A DNA stretch of 64,000 nt from Pseudomonas sp. RC10. Its GTDB lineage: Bacteria; Pseudomonadota; Gammaproteobacteria; Pseudomonadales; Pseudomonadaceae. Position numbers and translations under genes: made by a program. The number at the start of each line of letters is the position of its first letter. Position 1 is the stretch's first letter. A model generated the notes under the pieces. That model saw only the letters and a program-made list of their open reading frames with translations. It made no database searches and had not been told where the DNA came from. Positions 45,007-53,938 of this stretch are shown piece after piece. The DNA lies in contig NZ_CP151650.1 in the NCBI RefSeq assembly GCF_038397775.1, forward strand, positions 1,984,001 through 2,048,000. The letters run 5' to 3'.

Positions 45007-47254
45007 TGTCATGTCGGATGTCACGGCAGTGCAATCGACTGCGCCTATGATCGGCCGCCTGGTGGTGGTCGGACTCGGTTTGATCGGGGGGTCGTTCGCC
45101 AAAGGTTTGAAAGAAAGCGGCCTGTGTCGCGAGGTGGTCGGCGTCGATCTCGACCCGCAATCGCGCAAGCTGGCCGTCGAACTGGGTGTCGTTGATCGCT
45201 GTGAAGACCATCTTGCTGCCGCCTGCGTCGGTGCCGATGTCATTCAATTGGCCGTGCCGATCCTGGCGATGGAAAAACTGCTGGGCGTACTCGCCACCCT
45301 CGACCTCGGTGATGCCGTGCTGACCGACGTGGGCAGCGCCAAAGGCAATGTCGTGCGCGCCGCTCGCGAGGTGTTCGGCGCGATGCCTGCGCGTTTTGTG
45401 CCGGGCCACCCGATTGCCGGGTCCGAGCAGAGCGGTGTCGAGGCCTCGAATGCCCAGTTGTTCCGTCGTCACAAGGTCATCCTCACCCCGCTGCCTGAAA
45501 CCGATCCCGCTGCGTTGGCGCTCGTTGACCGGATGTGGTCGGCGTTGGGGGCTGATGTCGAGCACATGCAAGTCGAGCGACACGACGAAGTGCTGGCCGC
45601 GACGAGCCATCTGCCACATTTGCTGGCCTTTGGTCTGGTGGATTCGTTGGCCAAGCGCAACGAAAACCTGGAAATCTTCCGCTACGCAGCGGGCGGTTTC
45701 CGCGACTTCACCCGAATCGCGGGCAGTGATCCGGTCATGTGGCACGACATCTTCCTCGCCAACCGCGAGGCCGTGCTGCGTACCCTGGACACTTTCCGTC
45801 ATGACCTCGATGCATTGCGGGACGCCGTGGATGCGGGCGACGGCCATCAACTGCTCGGCGTATTCACCCGTGCTCGCGTGGCTCGCGAACATTTCGGCAA
45901 GATCCTCGCACGCCGCGCTTATGTCGAGAAAGTGGCTGCGGATGACCTGACGTTTGTGGCTCAGCCGGGCGGCAGCGTGCGTGGCCAGATCCGTGTGCCG
46001 GGCGACAAATCGATATCCCACCGCGCAATCATGCTGGGTTCCCTCGCCGAAGGCACCACGGAAGTCGACGGCTTCCTCGAAGGCGAAGACGCGTTGGCTA
46101 CGTTGCAGGCCTTCCGCGACATGGGTGTGGTCATTGAAGGCCCGCACCATGGGCGTTTGACCATTCACGGTGTTGGCCTCAACGGGCTGAAGCCTGCGCC
46201 GGGTCCTATCTATCTCGGCAATTCCGGCACCTCGATGCGCCTGCTTTCCGGCTTGCTGGCGGCGCAGCGTTTCGACAGCGTGCTGACGGGCGACGTGTCG
46301 TTGTCCAAACGTCCGATGGGGCGTGTTGCTGAGCCGTTGCGGGAAATGGGTGCCGTGATCGACACCGCCGCTGACGGTCGCCCACCGCTGACCATTCGCG
46401 GCGGCCAATCGTTGAAAGGCATCTCTTACGTGACGCCGATGGCCAGTGCACAGGTCAAATCCTGTCTGTTGTTGGCCGGCTTATATGCCAGCGGCACGAC
46501 GACAGTCACCGAGCCCGCACCCACCCGTGACCACACTGAGCGTATGCTGCGTGGCTTTGGTTATCCGGTTTCAGGTAATGGTGCGACAGCGTCGGTCGAA
46601 GCGGGCAGTACGCTCAAGGCGACCCGCATCGAAGTGCCCGCCGACATTTCATCGGCGGCGTTTTTTCTGGTGGCGGCATCGATTGCCGAGGGTTCCGACC
46701 TGTTGCTCGAACACGTGGGCGTCAACCCGACGCGCACTGGCGTGATCGACATCTTGCGCCTGATGGGCGCGGACATTTCCGTGCAGAACTTGCGAGAAGT
46801 GGGTGGCGAACCGGTGGCCGATCTGCGGGTACGTCACGCGGCACTCAAGGGGATCGTGATTCCCGAGGCGCTGGTGCCGCTGGCCATCGACGAATTCCCG
46901 GTGATCTTCGTCGCGGCTGCCTGTGCGCAGGGGCGTACGGTGTTGCGCGGGGCGCAGGAATTGCGCGTCAAGGAATCCGACCGCCTCCAGGTCATGGCCG
47001 AAGGTCTGGCCGCCTTGGGTGTGAGGGTTGAACCGACCGCCGATGGCCTCATTATTGAAGGCAGCAAGATCAGCGGCGGTGAAGTCAACGGTCATGGTGA
47101 TCATCGTATTGCCATGGCTTTCAGTATCGCGTCGTTGCGCGCGTCAGCCCCGATTCGTATCCGGGACTGCGCCAATGTGGCGACTTCTTTCCCCAATTTC
47201 CTGGCGCTCTGCGGCCAGGTGGGTATTCGTGTAGCGCAAGAGGGGCAATCGTGA
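44999..47254 (+). CDS. tyrA-aroA: TyrA-AroA fusion: prephenate dehydrogenase and EPSP synthase
   Basis: This 751-residue bifunctional enzyme joins cyclohexadienyl/prephenate dehydrogenase (about residues 15-305; NAD loop [40 protein letters not shown]) to EPSP synthase (about 318-748; [44 protein letters not shown] segment [19 protein letters not shown]). The fusion is usual in pseudomonads. It supplies tyrosine and the shikimate-pathway step before chorismate. The GTG start at 44999 overlaps hisC; ATG at 45011 is a plausible alternative. It overlaps cmk by four bases. Confidence 0.94.
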   Translation: MVDVMSDVTAVQSTAPMIGRLVVVGLGLIGGSFAKGLKESGLCREVVGVDLDPQSRKLAVELGVVDRCEDHLAAACVGADVIQLAVPILAMEKLLGVLATLDLGDAVLTDVGSAKGNVVRAAREVFGAMPARFVPGHPIAGSEQSGVEASNAQLFRRHKVILTPLPETDPAALALVDRMWSALGADVEHMQVERHDEVLAATSHLPHLLAFGLVDSLAKRNENLEIFRYAAGGFRDFTRIAGSDPVMWHDIFLANREAVLRTLDTFRHDLDALRDAVDAGDGHQLLGVFTRARVAREHFGKILARRAYVEKVAADDLTFVAQPGGSVRGQIRVPGDKSISHRAIMLGSLAEGTTEVDGFLEGEDALATLQAFRDMGVVIEGPHHGRLTIHGVGLNGLKPAPGPIYLGNSGTSMRLLSGLLAAQRFDSVLTGDVSLSKRPMGRVAEPLREMGAVIDTAADGRPPLTIRGGQSLKGISYVTPMASAQVKSCLLLAGLYASGTTTVTEPAPTRDHTERMLRGFGYPVSGNGATASVEAGSTLKATRIEVPADISSAAFFLVAASIAEGSDLLLEHVGVNPTRTGVIDILRLMGADISVQNLREVGGEPVADLRVRHAALKGIVIPEALVPLAIDEFPVIFVAAACAQGRTVLRGAQELRVKESDRLQVMAEGLAALGVRVEPTADGLIIEGSKISGGEVNGHGDHRIAMAFSIASLRASAPIRIRDCANVATSFPNFLALCGQVGIRVAQEGQS

Positions 47255-47940
47255 AAGCTCAAGCTCCGGTCATTACGATCGACGGACCAAGCGGTTCCGG
47301 AAAAGGAACAGTAGCCGGTCTGCTGGCCAAGCGTCTGGGTTGGTGCTTGCTGGATTCAGGCGCGCTGTATCGTCTGCTGGCATTTGCGGCCCGCAATCAT
47401 GGGGTCGATCTGACCAACGAAGAAGCGCTCAAGCTGCTGGCGGCGCACCTGGACGTGCAATTCGAGGCCGCGACCGGCGATCACGGTCAGCGCATCATTC
47501 TCGAAGGCGAAGAAGTGACTCTGGCGATCCGCAACGAGCAGATTGGCAGTGGCGCCTCGCAGGTGGCTTCGCTGCCCGCGGTGCGTGAAGCGCTGCTCCA
47601 GCGCCAGCGTGCGTTTCAGGAGTTTCCGGGGCTGATCGCCGACGGCCGCGACATGGGCACGGTGGTCTTTCCCGCCGCGCCGCTGAAGATTTTCCTGACG
47701 GCCAGTGCCGAAGAGCGTGCCCGTCGCCGATATTTGCAGTTGAAGGCGAAAGGGGACGATGTTAGTCTGTCGAGTCTGCTAGATGAGATACGTGTCCGCG
47801 ACGAGCGCGACACCCAGCGAGCGGTAGCCCCGCTCAAACCGGCGCATGACGCCATCCAGCTGGATTCCACCGAATTGTCCATCGAGCAGGTGCTGGAACG
47901 CATCCTGAGTGAAGTCGCGCTTCGCGATCTCGCTGGATGA
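47251..47940 (+). CDS. cmk: Cmk, cytidylate kinase
   Basis: This 229-residue kinase phosphorylates CMP and d[23 protein letters not shown] (residues 8-27) is the P-loop. [20 protein letters not shown] and [20 protein letters not shown] match the CMP-binding and lid regions. The GTG start overlaps the stop of tyrA-aroA. The order aroA-cmk-rpsA-ihfB is conserved in gamma-proteobacteria. The rpsA leader follows after its stop. Confidence 0.95.
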   Translation: MKAQAPVITIDGPSGSGKGTVAGLLAKRLGWCLLDSGALYRLLAFAARNHGVDLTNEEALKLLAAHLDVQFEAATGDHGQRIILEGEEVTLAIRNEQIGSGASQVASLPAVREALLQRQRAFQEFPGLIADGRDMGTVVFPAAPLKIFLTASAEERARRRYLQLKAKGDDVSLSSLLDEIRVRDERDTQRAVAPLKPAHDAIQLDSTELSIEQVLERILSEVALRDLAG

Positions 47941-47950
47941 CCAAGGAGCC

Positions 47951-48028
47951 ATGTGGGAGACCAGTCACAGTCCCGCAGGCTTCCTTTCATATGAACGAAA
48001 CCCACGTTGTCTGGAGCGTGGCAGATAG
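47951..48028 (+). CDS. Possible 25-residue leader peptide upstream of rpsA
   Basis: An ATG 10 bases after the cmk stop has AAGGAG directly before it (47943-47948) and opens a 25-codon ORF, MWETSHSPAGFLSYERNPRC followed by LERGR. It ends 33 bases before rpsA. A small hairpin (AGGCG, seven bases, CGCCT at about 48026-48042) lies between its stop and the rpsA ribosome binding site. It could be a leader peptide or regulatory upstream ORF controlling S1 synthesis; it could also be chance. Confidence 0.4.
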   Translation: MWETSHSPAGFLSYERNPRCLERGR

Positions 48029-48061
48029 GCGGATTCTTCGCCTTTATCAACAGGAATTAAA

Positions 48062-49747
48062 ATGAGCGAAAGCTTTGCAGAACTCTTTGAAGAAAGCCTG
48101 AAAACCCTCAATCTTCAGCCGGGTGCGATCATCACCGGTATCGTTGTCGACATCGACGGCGACTGGGTTACCGTACACGCTGGCCTGAAGTCCGAGGGCG
48201 TCATCCCGCTCGAGCAGTTCTACAACGATGCTGGCGAACTGACCATCAAGGTCGGTGACGAAGTACACGTTGCGCTGGACGCGGTCGAAGACGGATTTGG
48301 CGAAACCAAACTGTCCCGCGAAAAAGCCAAGCGTGCTGAGTGCTGGATCGTTCTGGAAGCCGCTTTCGCAGCTGAAGAAGTGGTCAAGGGCGTTATCAAC
48401 GGTAAGGTTAAAGGCGGCTTCACTGTCGACGTTAACGGCATCCGTGCGTTCCTGCCAGGTTCTCTGGTTGACGTCCGTCCAGTGCGCGACACCACGCACC
48501 TGGAAGGCAAAGAGCTGGAATTCAAGGTCATCAAGCTGGACCAGAAGCGCAACAACGTTGTCGTTTCCCGTCGCAGCGTCCTGGAAGCCGAGAACAGCGC
48601 CGAGCGCGAAGCTCTGCTGGAATCCCTGCAGGAAGGTCAGCAAGTCAAAGGTATCGTCAAGAACCTCACCGATTACGGCGCATTCGTCGATCTGGGTGGC
48701 GTCGATGGCCTGCTGCACATCACCGACATGGCCTGGAAGCGCATCAAGCATCCATCGGAAATCGTCAACGTTGGCGATGAGATCGATGTAAAAGTCCTGA
48801 AGTACGATCGTGAACGCAATCGTGTTTCCCTGGGCCTGAAGCAACTGGGTGAAGACCCATGGGTTGCTATCAAGGCACGTTACCCAGAAGGCACTCGCGT
48901 CACTGCACGCGTTACCAACCTGACCGACTACGGCTGCTTCGCAGAGCTGGAAGAAGGCGTGGAAGGCCTGGTACACGTTTCCGAAATGGACTGGACCAAC
49001 AAGAACATCCACCCTTCGAAAGTCGTACAAGTCGGCGACGAAGTGGAAGTCATGGTTCTGGACATCGACGAAGAGCGTCGTCGTATCTCCCTGGGCATCA
49101 AGCAGTGCAAATCTAACCCATGGGAAGATTTCTCTGGCCAGTTCAACAAGGGCGACAAGATCTCCGGCACCATCAAGTCGATCACCGATTTCGGTATCTT
49201 CATTGGTCTGGACGGCGGCATCGACGGTCTGGTTCACCTGTCCGACATCTCCTGGAACGAAGTGGGCGAAGAAGCCGTGCGTCGCTTCAAGAAGGGCGAC
49301 GAGCTCGACACCGTGATCCTGTCGGTTGATCCTGAGCGTGAGCGTATCTCGCTGGGTATCAAGCAGCTGGAAAGCGATCCGTTCTCCGAGTACGTCACTG
49401 TCAATGACAAAGGCGCTATCGTTCGCGGTACCGTTAAAGAAGTTGACGCCAAAGGCGCCATCATCACTCTGGCCGACGACATCGAAGCCACTCTGAAAGC
49501 TTCCGAAATCAGCCGTGACCGCGTTGAAGACGCGCGTAACGTTCTGAAGGAAGGCGAAGAGATCGAAGCCAAGATCATCAGCGTTGACCGTAAGAGCCGC
49601 GTAATCAGCTTGTCCATCAAGTCGAAAGACGTTGAAGACGAGAAAGAAGCGATTCAGAGCCTGCGTAGCAAGCCTGAAACCGCTGAGAACACAGGTCCTA
49701 CCACTCTGGGTGACCTGCTGCGTGCTCAAATGGAAAAACAGAACTGA
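48062..49747 (+). CDS. rpsA: RpsA, ribosomal protein S1
   Basis: This 561-residue protein of the small ribosomal subunit binds mRNA and helps recruit structured or leaderless messages. Six S1 (OB-fold) repeats run from about residue 20 to 520, with [40 protein letters not shown] and [20 protein letters not shown] marking repeats 3-5. AGGA lies 8 bases before the ATG. S1 represses its own translation in E. coli; the hairpin and short ORF in the leader may play a similar role here. It has a strong terminator at 49765. Confidence 0.97.
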   Translation: MSESFAELFEESLKTLNLQPGAIITGIVVDIDGDWVTVHAGLKSEGVIPLEQFYNDAGELTIKVGDEVHVALDAVEDGFGETKLSREKAKRAECWIVLEAAFAAEEVVKGVINGKVKGGFTVDVNGIRAFLPGSLVDVRPVRDTTHLEGKELEFKVIKLDQKRNNVVVSRRSVLEAENSAEREALLESLQEGQQVKGIVKNLTDYGAFVDLGGVDGLLHITDMAWKRIKHPSEIVNVGDEIDVKVLKYDRERNRVSLGLKQLGEDPWVAIKARYPEGTRVTARVTNLTDYGCFAELEEGVEGLVHVSEMDWTNKNIHPSKVVQVGDEVEVMVLDIDEERRRISLGIKQCKSNPWEDFSGQFNKGDKISGTIKSITDFGIFIGLDGGIDGLVHLSDISWNEVGEEAVRRFKKGDELDTVILSVDPERERISLGIKQLESDPFSEYVTVNDKGAIVRGTVKEVDAKGAIITLADDIEATLKASEISRDRVEDARNVLKEGEEIEAKIISVDRKSRVISLSIKSKDVEDEKEAIQSLRSKPETAENTGPTTLGDLLRAQMEKQN

Positions 49748-49764
49748 GTTCTGTCTGACCATTG

Positions 49765-49793
49765 AAAAAGGGCGACTTCGGTCGCCCTTTTTT
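49765..49793 (+). terminator. Rho-independent terminator of rpsA
   Basis: AAAAAGGGCGAC, loop TTCG, GTCGCCCTTTTTT: a perfect stem and T-run 17 bases after the rpsA stop. Confidence 0.93.
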
Positions 49794-50002
49794 GTGGGCG
49801 ATGGTTTATGTGGCATCAGCCCCTCTAAGCGCCAGTGGGTGTATTCCGCCAAGCCCCGGATTGACAAGGCCTGGACTGGATAATGGCCCCTTGCCTGGAA
49901 ACGCTGTTCACATAAGTGGAAACATGGGCTGTTCAAAAACCTTAGGTCGTGCTAAAACCTTCAAAGCGCTTTACCTAGCTGCTTGAAAAAGAAGGGAAAA
50001 AT

Positions 50003-50302
50003 ATGACGAAGTCGGAGTTGATCGATCGAATTGTCACCCATCAAGGACTGCTCTCATCCAAAGATGTGGAGCTGGCCATCAAGACCATGCTTGAGCAGAT
50101 GTCGCAGTGCCTCGCCACCGGCGACCGTATTGAGATACGGGGCTTTGGCAGCTTCTCCCTGCATTACCGCGCGCCTCGCGTGGGTCGCAATCCCAAGACC
50201 GGGCAGTCCGTCAGCCTCGACGGCAAGTTCGTTCCTCATTTCAAGCCGGGCAAAGAGCTACGCGACCGGGTGAACGAAGACGAGGAACACGAACTCCAAT
50301 AG
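50003..50302 (+). CDS. ihfB: IhfB, integration host factor beta subunit
   Basis: This 99-residue nucleoid protein bends DNA as an IHF-alpha/beta heterodimer. The family motifs [40 protein letters not shown] and [20 protein letters not shown] are complete, including the intercalating Pro of RNPKTG. AAGGG lies before the ATG. It has its own promoter region after the rpsA terminator and is followed 19 bases later by the LapA-domain gene. In P. aeruginosa it borders the O-antigen cluster. Confidence 0.96.
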   Translation: MTKSELIDRIVTHQGLLSSKDVELAIKTMLEQMSQCLATGDRIEIRGFGSFSLHYRAPRVGRNPKTGQSVSLDGKFVPHFKPGKELRDRVNEDEEHELQ

Positions 50303-50321
50303 CCGTTGGAGGGAATACTCG

Positions 50322-50561
50322 ATGCGAAATCTTAAACGTCTGATATTTTTTGTCGTCGTGCTGCTGATCGTGGCAGCGACGGTTGTGTTCATGCTTGAAA
50401 ACCAACAGCCAGTGGCGTTGGTGTTTTTTGGCTGGGCGGCCCCTGAACTGTCGGTGGCTGTGCCGGTGATCTTCGCGCTGTTGGTGGGGATGCTGATCGG
50501 CCCTTTTCTGGCGTGGGCCACACGGCTTCGCCGGAAACCCAAATCGTCACGCTTGGCCTGA
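50322..50561 (+). CDS. LapA-domain (DUF1049) membrane protein
   Basis: This 79-residue inner membrane protein has two hydrophobic helices (about residues 6-24 and 42-66) and the LapA pattern FFVVVLLIVAATVVFMLENQ, QPVALVFFGWAAPELSVAVP. LapA-domain proteins work with LapB in lipopolysaccharide assembly and control of LpxC. GGAGG lies before the ATG. No lapB is adjacent. It should not be confused with the large adhesin also named LapA. Confidence 0.85.
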   Translation: MRNLKRLIFFVVVLLIVAATVVFMLENQQPVALVFFGWAAPELSVAVPVIFALLVGMLIGPFLAWATRLRRKPKSSRLA

Positions 50562-50627
50562 ATATCGCGGCCTGGGGCCGCCTGACTTTTCAGGAGTGCG
50601 GTCTTTCATACGCACTAACATTTCCTG

Positions 50628-50648
50628 TCAGGAAATGTATTCCCGAAT
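50628..50648. promoter_or_regulatory. 21-base palindrome upstream of the beta-CASP gene
   Basis: ACATTTCCTG (50628-50637), T, CAGGAAATGT (50639-50648) is an exact inverted repeat 98 bases before the hydrolase gene. A smaller CCTGA-CTTT-TCAGG repeat lies at 50581-50594. It may be an operator, or an RNA hairpin ending the lapA-like transcript; no T-run follows. Confidence 0.45.
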
Positions 50649-50745
50649 GCTTCCGAAAACTCTCGCAAAACCTTAACGGCTGAAGCCTGTATTCAGCACG
50701 GTTAAGCTGCGCCGCTTTTCAGCCAGCGGATCGGGAAGCAAGCTC

Positions 50746-52188
50746 ATGATTTATCCAGACATCATTCATCACGGTGCAGGGGAGGGGGTTACAGGCTCCT
50801 GTCACCAATTGCAACTGGATGCCGCCCACGGCCTGTTGATCGACTGCGGTTTGTTTCAAGGTCTTGAAGCGGATCTCCGGGAACGTTTCGGCATGTCGGC
50901 GGCGGTCGACTTTTCTGTCGAGACCCTGAAGCTGCTGATCGTGACGCATGTCCACGCTGATCACGTGGGCCGCATACCCCAGTTGTTAGCGGCGGGTTTC
51001 AAAGGGCCAATCCTTTGCAGTGAGGCTTCTGCCAAATTGCTGCCGTTAGTGCTTGAGGATGCCTTCAAACTGGAGTGGGGTCGCGATACGCAACAGATCG
51101 CCCATCACCTGAAACTGATCAATGAACGCGTCATTGCGCTTCCGTTCGATACCTGGTTCAGCGTTGTTGAAACCCCTGAAGTCACTTGTCGTATCCGTTT
51201 ACAGCGCGCCGGTCATATTCTGGGTTCGGCCTATGTCGAATGCGATGTCAGTTACCCCCTTGAGCAGCGTCACCAGCGTGTGGTGTTTTCAGGCGACCTG
51301 GGTTCATCCCACACGCCGATTCTGCCCGATCCCCAATCTCCCGAACGCGCCGACGTGCTGGTGCTGGAAAGCACTTACGGCGATCGTCAGCATGAAGACC
51401 GCGCCACCCGGCAAGTCCGTCTTGAAGCCGTCATTGACAAGGCGTTGGCAGACCATGGCAGTGTGCTGATCCCGGCATTCAGCGTGGGGCGGACTCAAGA
51501 GTTGCTGTATGAAATTGAAGATATCCTGCACCGCAAGGCGTTATCGGGCCTGAGCGAGGTATCCCCCTCGGTGGACACCGCGCTGCCGGTCAATTGGCCG
51601 CTATTGCCCGTGATCCTCGATTCGCCGCTGGCTCAGCGATTGACTCAGGTGTATCAGTCATTTGATGACATGTGGGATGAGGAAGCCGTCGTGCGGCTCG
51701 GTAGCGGCCGTAAGCCCCTCGGCTTCAAACAGTTGATCACGATCAACAGCCACGCCGAGCATCTTCAAACCGTGAATTATCTGGCGAGTACAGGGCGGCC
51801 AGCGATTGTCATTGCCGGTCACGGGATGTGCGCGGGTGGACGCATCGTTGATTACCTCAAGGTCATGCTGGGTGATCCGCGCCACAACGTAGTGTTCACG
51901 GGGTATCAGGCGAAGGGCACCCCCGGGGCGGCCATTCAGGCTTATGGGCCAAAAGGTGGCTACGTCGAGCTCGACAAACAACGTTACGAGATAAAGGCCG
52001 GTGTGGAAAACCTCGGTGGCTACTCTGCCCATGCTGACCAAAAAGGTCTGGTGGACTTCGTCATGGGCATGGACGTGTTGCCGTACGAAATCCGGCTGGT
52101 CCACGGCGAGCCGGAGGCGAAAAGAAAGCTCAAGCAGAAACTGGAAGCCCGCAGCGCCCATCGTTCGGATCGTCCTGTGGTGACGTGA
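50746..52188 (+). CDS. MBL-fold, beta-CASP RNA/DNA hydrolase
   Basis: This 480-residue metallo-beta-lactamase-fold protein of the CPSF73/RNase J-like group has the metal motif LIVTHVHADHVGRIPQLLAA (about residues 65-84), GHILGSAYVECD, FSGDLGSSHTPILPD, then the beta-CASP segments STYGDRQHED, VLIPAFSVGRTQELLYEIED and the C-terminal motif GYSAHADQKGLVDFV. It is likely an RNA-processing exo/endonuclease. It lies between ihfB-lapA and the phosphomannomutase gene, in the place where O-antigen genes sit in other species; its link to them is unclear. Confidence 0.9.
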   Translation: MIYPDIIHHGAGEGVTGSCHQLQLDAAHGLLIDCGLFQGLEADLRERFGMSAAVDFSVETLKLLIVTHVHADHVGRIPQLLAAGFKGPILCSEASAKLLPLVLEDAFKLEWGRDTQQIAHHLKLINERVIALPFDTWFSVVETPEVTCRIRLQRAGHILGSAYVECDVSYPLEQRHQRVVFSGDLGSSHTPILPDPQSPERADVLVLESTYGDRQHEDRATRQVRLEAVIDKALADHGSVLIPAFSVGRTQELLYEIEDILHRKALSGLSEVSPSVDTALPVNWPLLPVILDSPLAQRLTQVYQSFDDMWDEEAVVRLGSGRKPLGFKQLITINSHAEHLQTVNYLASTGRPAIVIAGHGMCAGGRIVDYLKVMLGDPRHNVVFTGYQAKGTPGAAIQAYGPKGGYVELDKQRYEIKAGVENLGGYSAHADQKGLVDFVMGMDVLPYEIRLVHGEPEAKRKLKQKLEARSAHRSDRPVVT

Positions 52189-52414
52189 TGAATGCCTTGC
52201 GACGCTCATCACACCGTCACGGAATGGCCTGTATCGTTGTGATGGCGTGGGATGGCTTTATCAAATCATTCGAGACGGTTTTCTCCGTTTCGAAGATAAT
52301 TACGCCTCAGTGATTAACAAAACTCAATTTTTACTGCCTAACCCTCGCCTCAAGCTGTTGTGCGCGAGGGTAGCGTGCAGTCCGATGGATGGGCTGCTTC
52401 ATACTGAACAGAGG

Positions 52415-52430
52415 AACCTTCGGGTTTTTT
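52415..52430 (+). promoter_or_regulatory. Small UUCG hairpin before the phosphomannomutase gene
   Basis: AACC-TTCG-GGTT followed by TTTT lies 21 bases before the ATG at 52451. The stem is short but has a C(UUCG)G tetraloop. It could act as a weak attenuator. The 262-base gap 52189-52450 shows no gene. Confidence 0.25.
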
Positions 52431-52450
52431 CGTCGCATAGGTTTTTACAC

Positions 52451-53824
52451 ATGAATCCCGACTATCCCGTTATTCAGACCCGTTGCTTCAAAGCCTACGA
52501 TATCCGTGGCCAGGTCCCCAATGATCTGGACGCCGACATCGCCTATCGGATTGGGCGCTCCATGGTGGTCGAACTGGGTGCCAAAAATATCGTGGTCGGC
52601 AGAGACATGCGTCTCGAAAGCCCGGCGCTGGCCCAGGCCTTGACCCAAGGTATCCTGGACGCTGGCGCGGATGTCATCGACATCGGATTGTGCGGAACCG
52701 AAGAAGTCTATTTTGCAACCAGCCACTACGTCGCAGATGGCGGGGTGATGGTCACCGCCAGTCATAACCCCAAGGGTTACAACGGCATGAAACTGGTCAA
52801 GGGCGAATCCCGTCCGATCAGTGGCGACACCGGCCTCGATGCCATTCGCCAGCGAGTAGACGCCGGCGACCTCGGCACGGTCGCCGCGCAGTCAGGTAGC
52901 GTCAAATCATGGCCCGACAAAGGCGCTTACATCAAGCACCTGCTCAACTATGTCGAAGGCGCCGAATTGCGTCCGTTGAAAATTCTCGCGGACCCTGGCA
53001 ATGGCGCCGTCGGCCCAGCGCTGCAAGCGATCAAATCGCAGCTGCCCTTCGAATGGGTGATCATCAACGCCGAGCCCGACGGCCATTTCCCCAACGGCGT
53101 GCCCAACCCGCTTCTGCCCGAAAACCGCAGCATCACCCGTGATGCCTTGCTGGAGCACAAGTGTGACCTGGGGCTGGCGTGGGATGGCGACTTCGACCGC
53201 TGCTTCTTCTTCGATGAGCGCGGCCGTTTCGTCGAAGGCTACTACCTGGTCGGTCTGCTCGCGGAAATGCTACTCAAACAGCACCCTGGCTCGAAGATCA
53301 TTCATGACCCGCGCCTGACCTGGAACACCATCGATCAGGTCAATCTGGCGGGGGGCACGCCGGTGCTGTGCAAGACGGGTCACGCCTTCATCAAAGAACG
53401 CATGCGCAAGGAAGACGCGGTGTACGGCGGCGAGATGAGCGCGCACCACTACTTCCGCGACTTCGCCTACTGCGACAGCGGCATGATCCCTTGGCTCTTG
53501 GTCACGGCGCTGATGTCCGTTTCCGGCAAGACGTTCTCCCAACTGGTGGATGAACGCATGGCCGCCTACCCGTGCAGCGGCGAAATCAACTACAAGGTGA
53601 CGGACGTCAAAGCCATCATCGGTAAGGTGCTGGACCATTACACCCCGATCTGTTCGAACATCGATAAAACGGACGGCATCAGCCTTGAATTCCCTGAATG
53701 GCGCTTTAATCTGCGCGGCTCCAACACTGAGCCGCTGCTGCGTCTGAACGTCGAAAGCCGACGCGACCCACAGCTGGTCGAGGCCAAGGTCAAGGAGATC
53801 GAGCAACTGCTCAACGGCGGCTGA
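52451..53824 (+). CDS. manB: Phosphomannomutase (ManB/CpsG type)
   Basis: This 457-residue hexose phosphomutase interconverts mannose-6-phosphate and mannose-1-phosphate for GDP-mannose and GDP-rhamnose. The active serine is in GVMVTASHNPKGYNGMKLVK (about residues 98-117), the metal loop is LAWDGDFDRCFFFDERG, and the sugar loop is VYGGEMSAHHYFRDF. Similarity is closer to E. coli CpsG/ManB than to the AlgC pattern. ATG at 52451 (MNPDYPVIQTRCFKAYDIRG) is the sensible start; an in-frame ORF from 52247 adds 68 unlikely residues. It precedes wbpL and probably feeds surface polysaccharide. Confidence 0.92.
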   Translation: MNPDYPVIQTRCFKAYDIRGQVPNDLDADIAYRIGRSMVVELGAKNIVVGRDMRLESPALAQALTQGILDAGADVIDIGLCGTEEVYFATSHYVADGGVMVTASHNPKGYNGMKLVKGESRPISGDTGLDAIRQRVDAGDLGTVAAQSGSVKSWPDKGAYIKHLLNYVEGAELRPLKILADPGNGAVGPALQAIKSQLPFEWVIINAEPDGHFPNGVPNPLLPENRSITRDALLEHKCDLGLAWDGDFDRCFFFDERGRFVEGYYLVGLLAEMLLKQHPGSKIIHDPRLTWNTIDQVNLAGGTPVLCKTGHAFIKERMRKEDAVYGGEMSAHHYFRDFAYCDSGMIPWLLVTALMSVSGKTFSQLVDERMAAYPCSGEINYKVTDVKAIIGKVLDHYTPICSNIDKTDGISLEFPEWRFNLRGSNTEPLLRLNVESRRDPQLVEAKVKEIEQLLNGG

Positions 53825-53838
53825 TCCAACACGGTGGT

Positions 53839-53880
53839 GGCCCTGATGCTCCCGGCATCCAGGGCCGTCGCTGTTTTTTT
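53839..53880 (+). terminator. Terminator-like hairpin after manB
   Basis: GGCCCTGATGC and GCATCCAGGGCC form a stem with one bulge just after the manB stop; TTTTTTT follows about 8 bases later. The separation weakens the call. Confidence 0.5.
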
Positions 53881-53890
53881 ATTGAAATGA

Positions 53891-53905
53891 CAGTGGTAGC
53901 GGTAG
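53891..53905 (+). promoter_or_regulatory. ops-like sequence before wbpL
   Basis: AGTGGTAGCGGTAGT lies about 35 bases before the wbpL start and resembles the GGCGGTAGNNT ops element used by RfaH-type antiterminators at polysaccharide operons. The match is imperfect. Confidence 0.25.
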
Positions 53906-53938
53906 TCAGGCAGTCGACCTTTTTATAACGGATCAAAA

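Noticed and set aside
48047-49936. A 629-codon minus-strand frame over rpsA
   Set aside because: Antisense shadow of rpsA for the same codon-usage reason; it also runs through the rpsA terminator.
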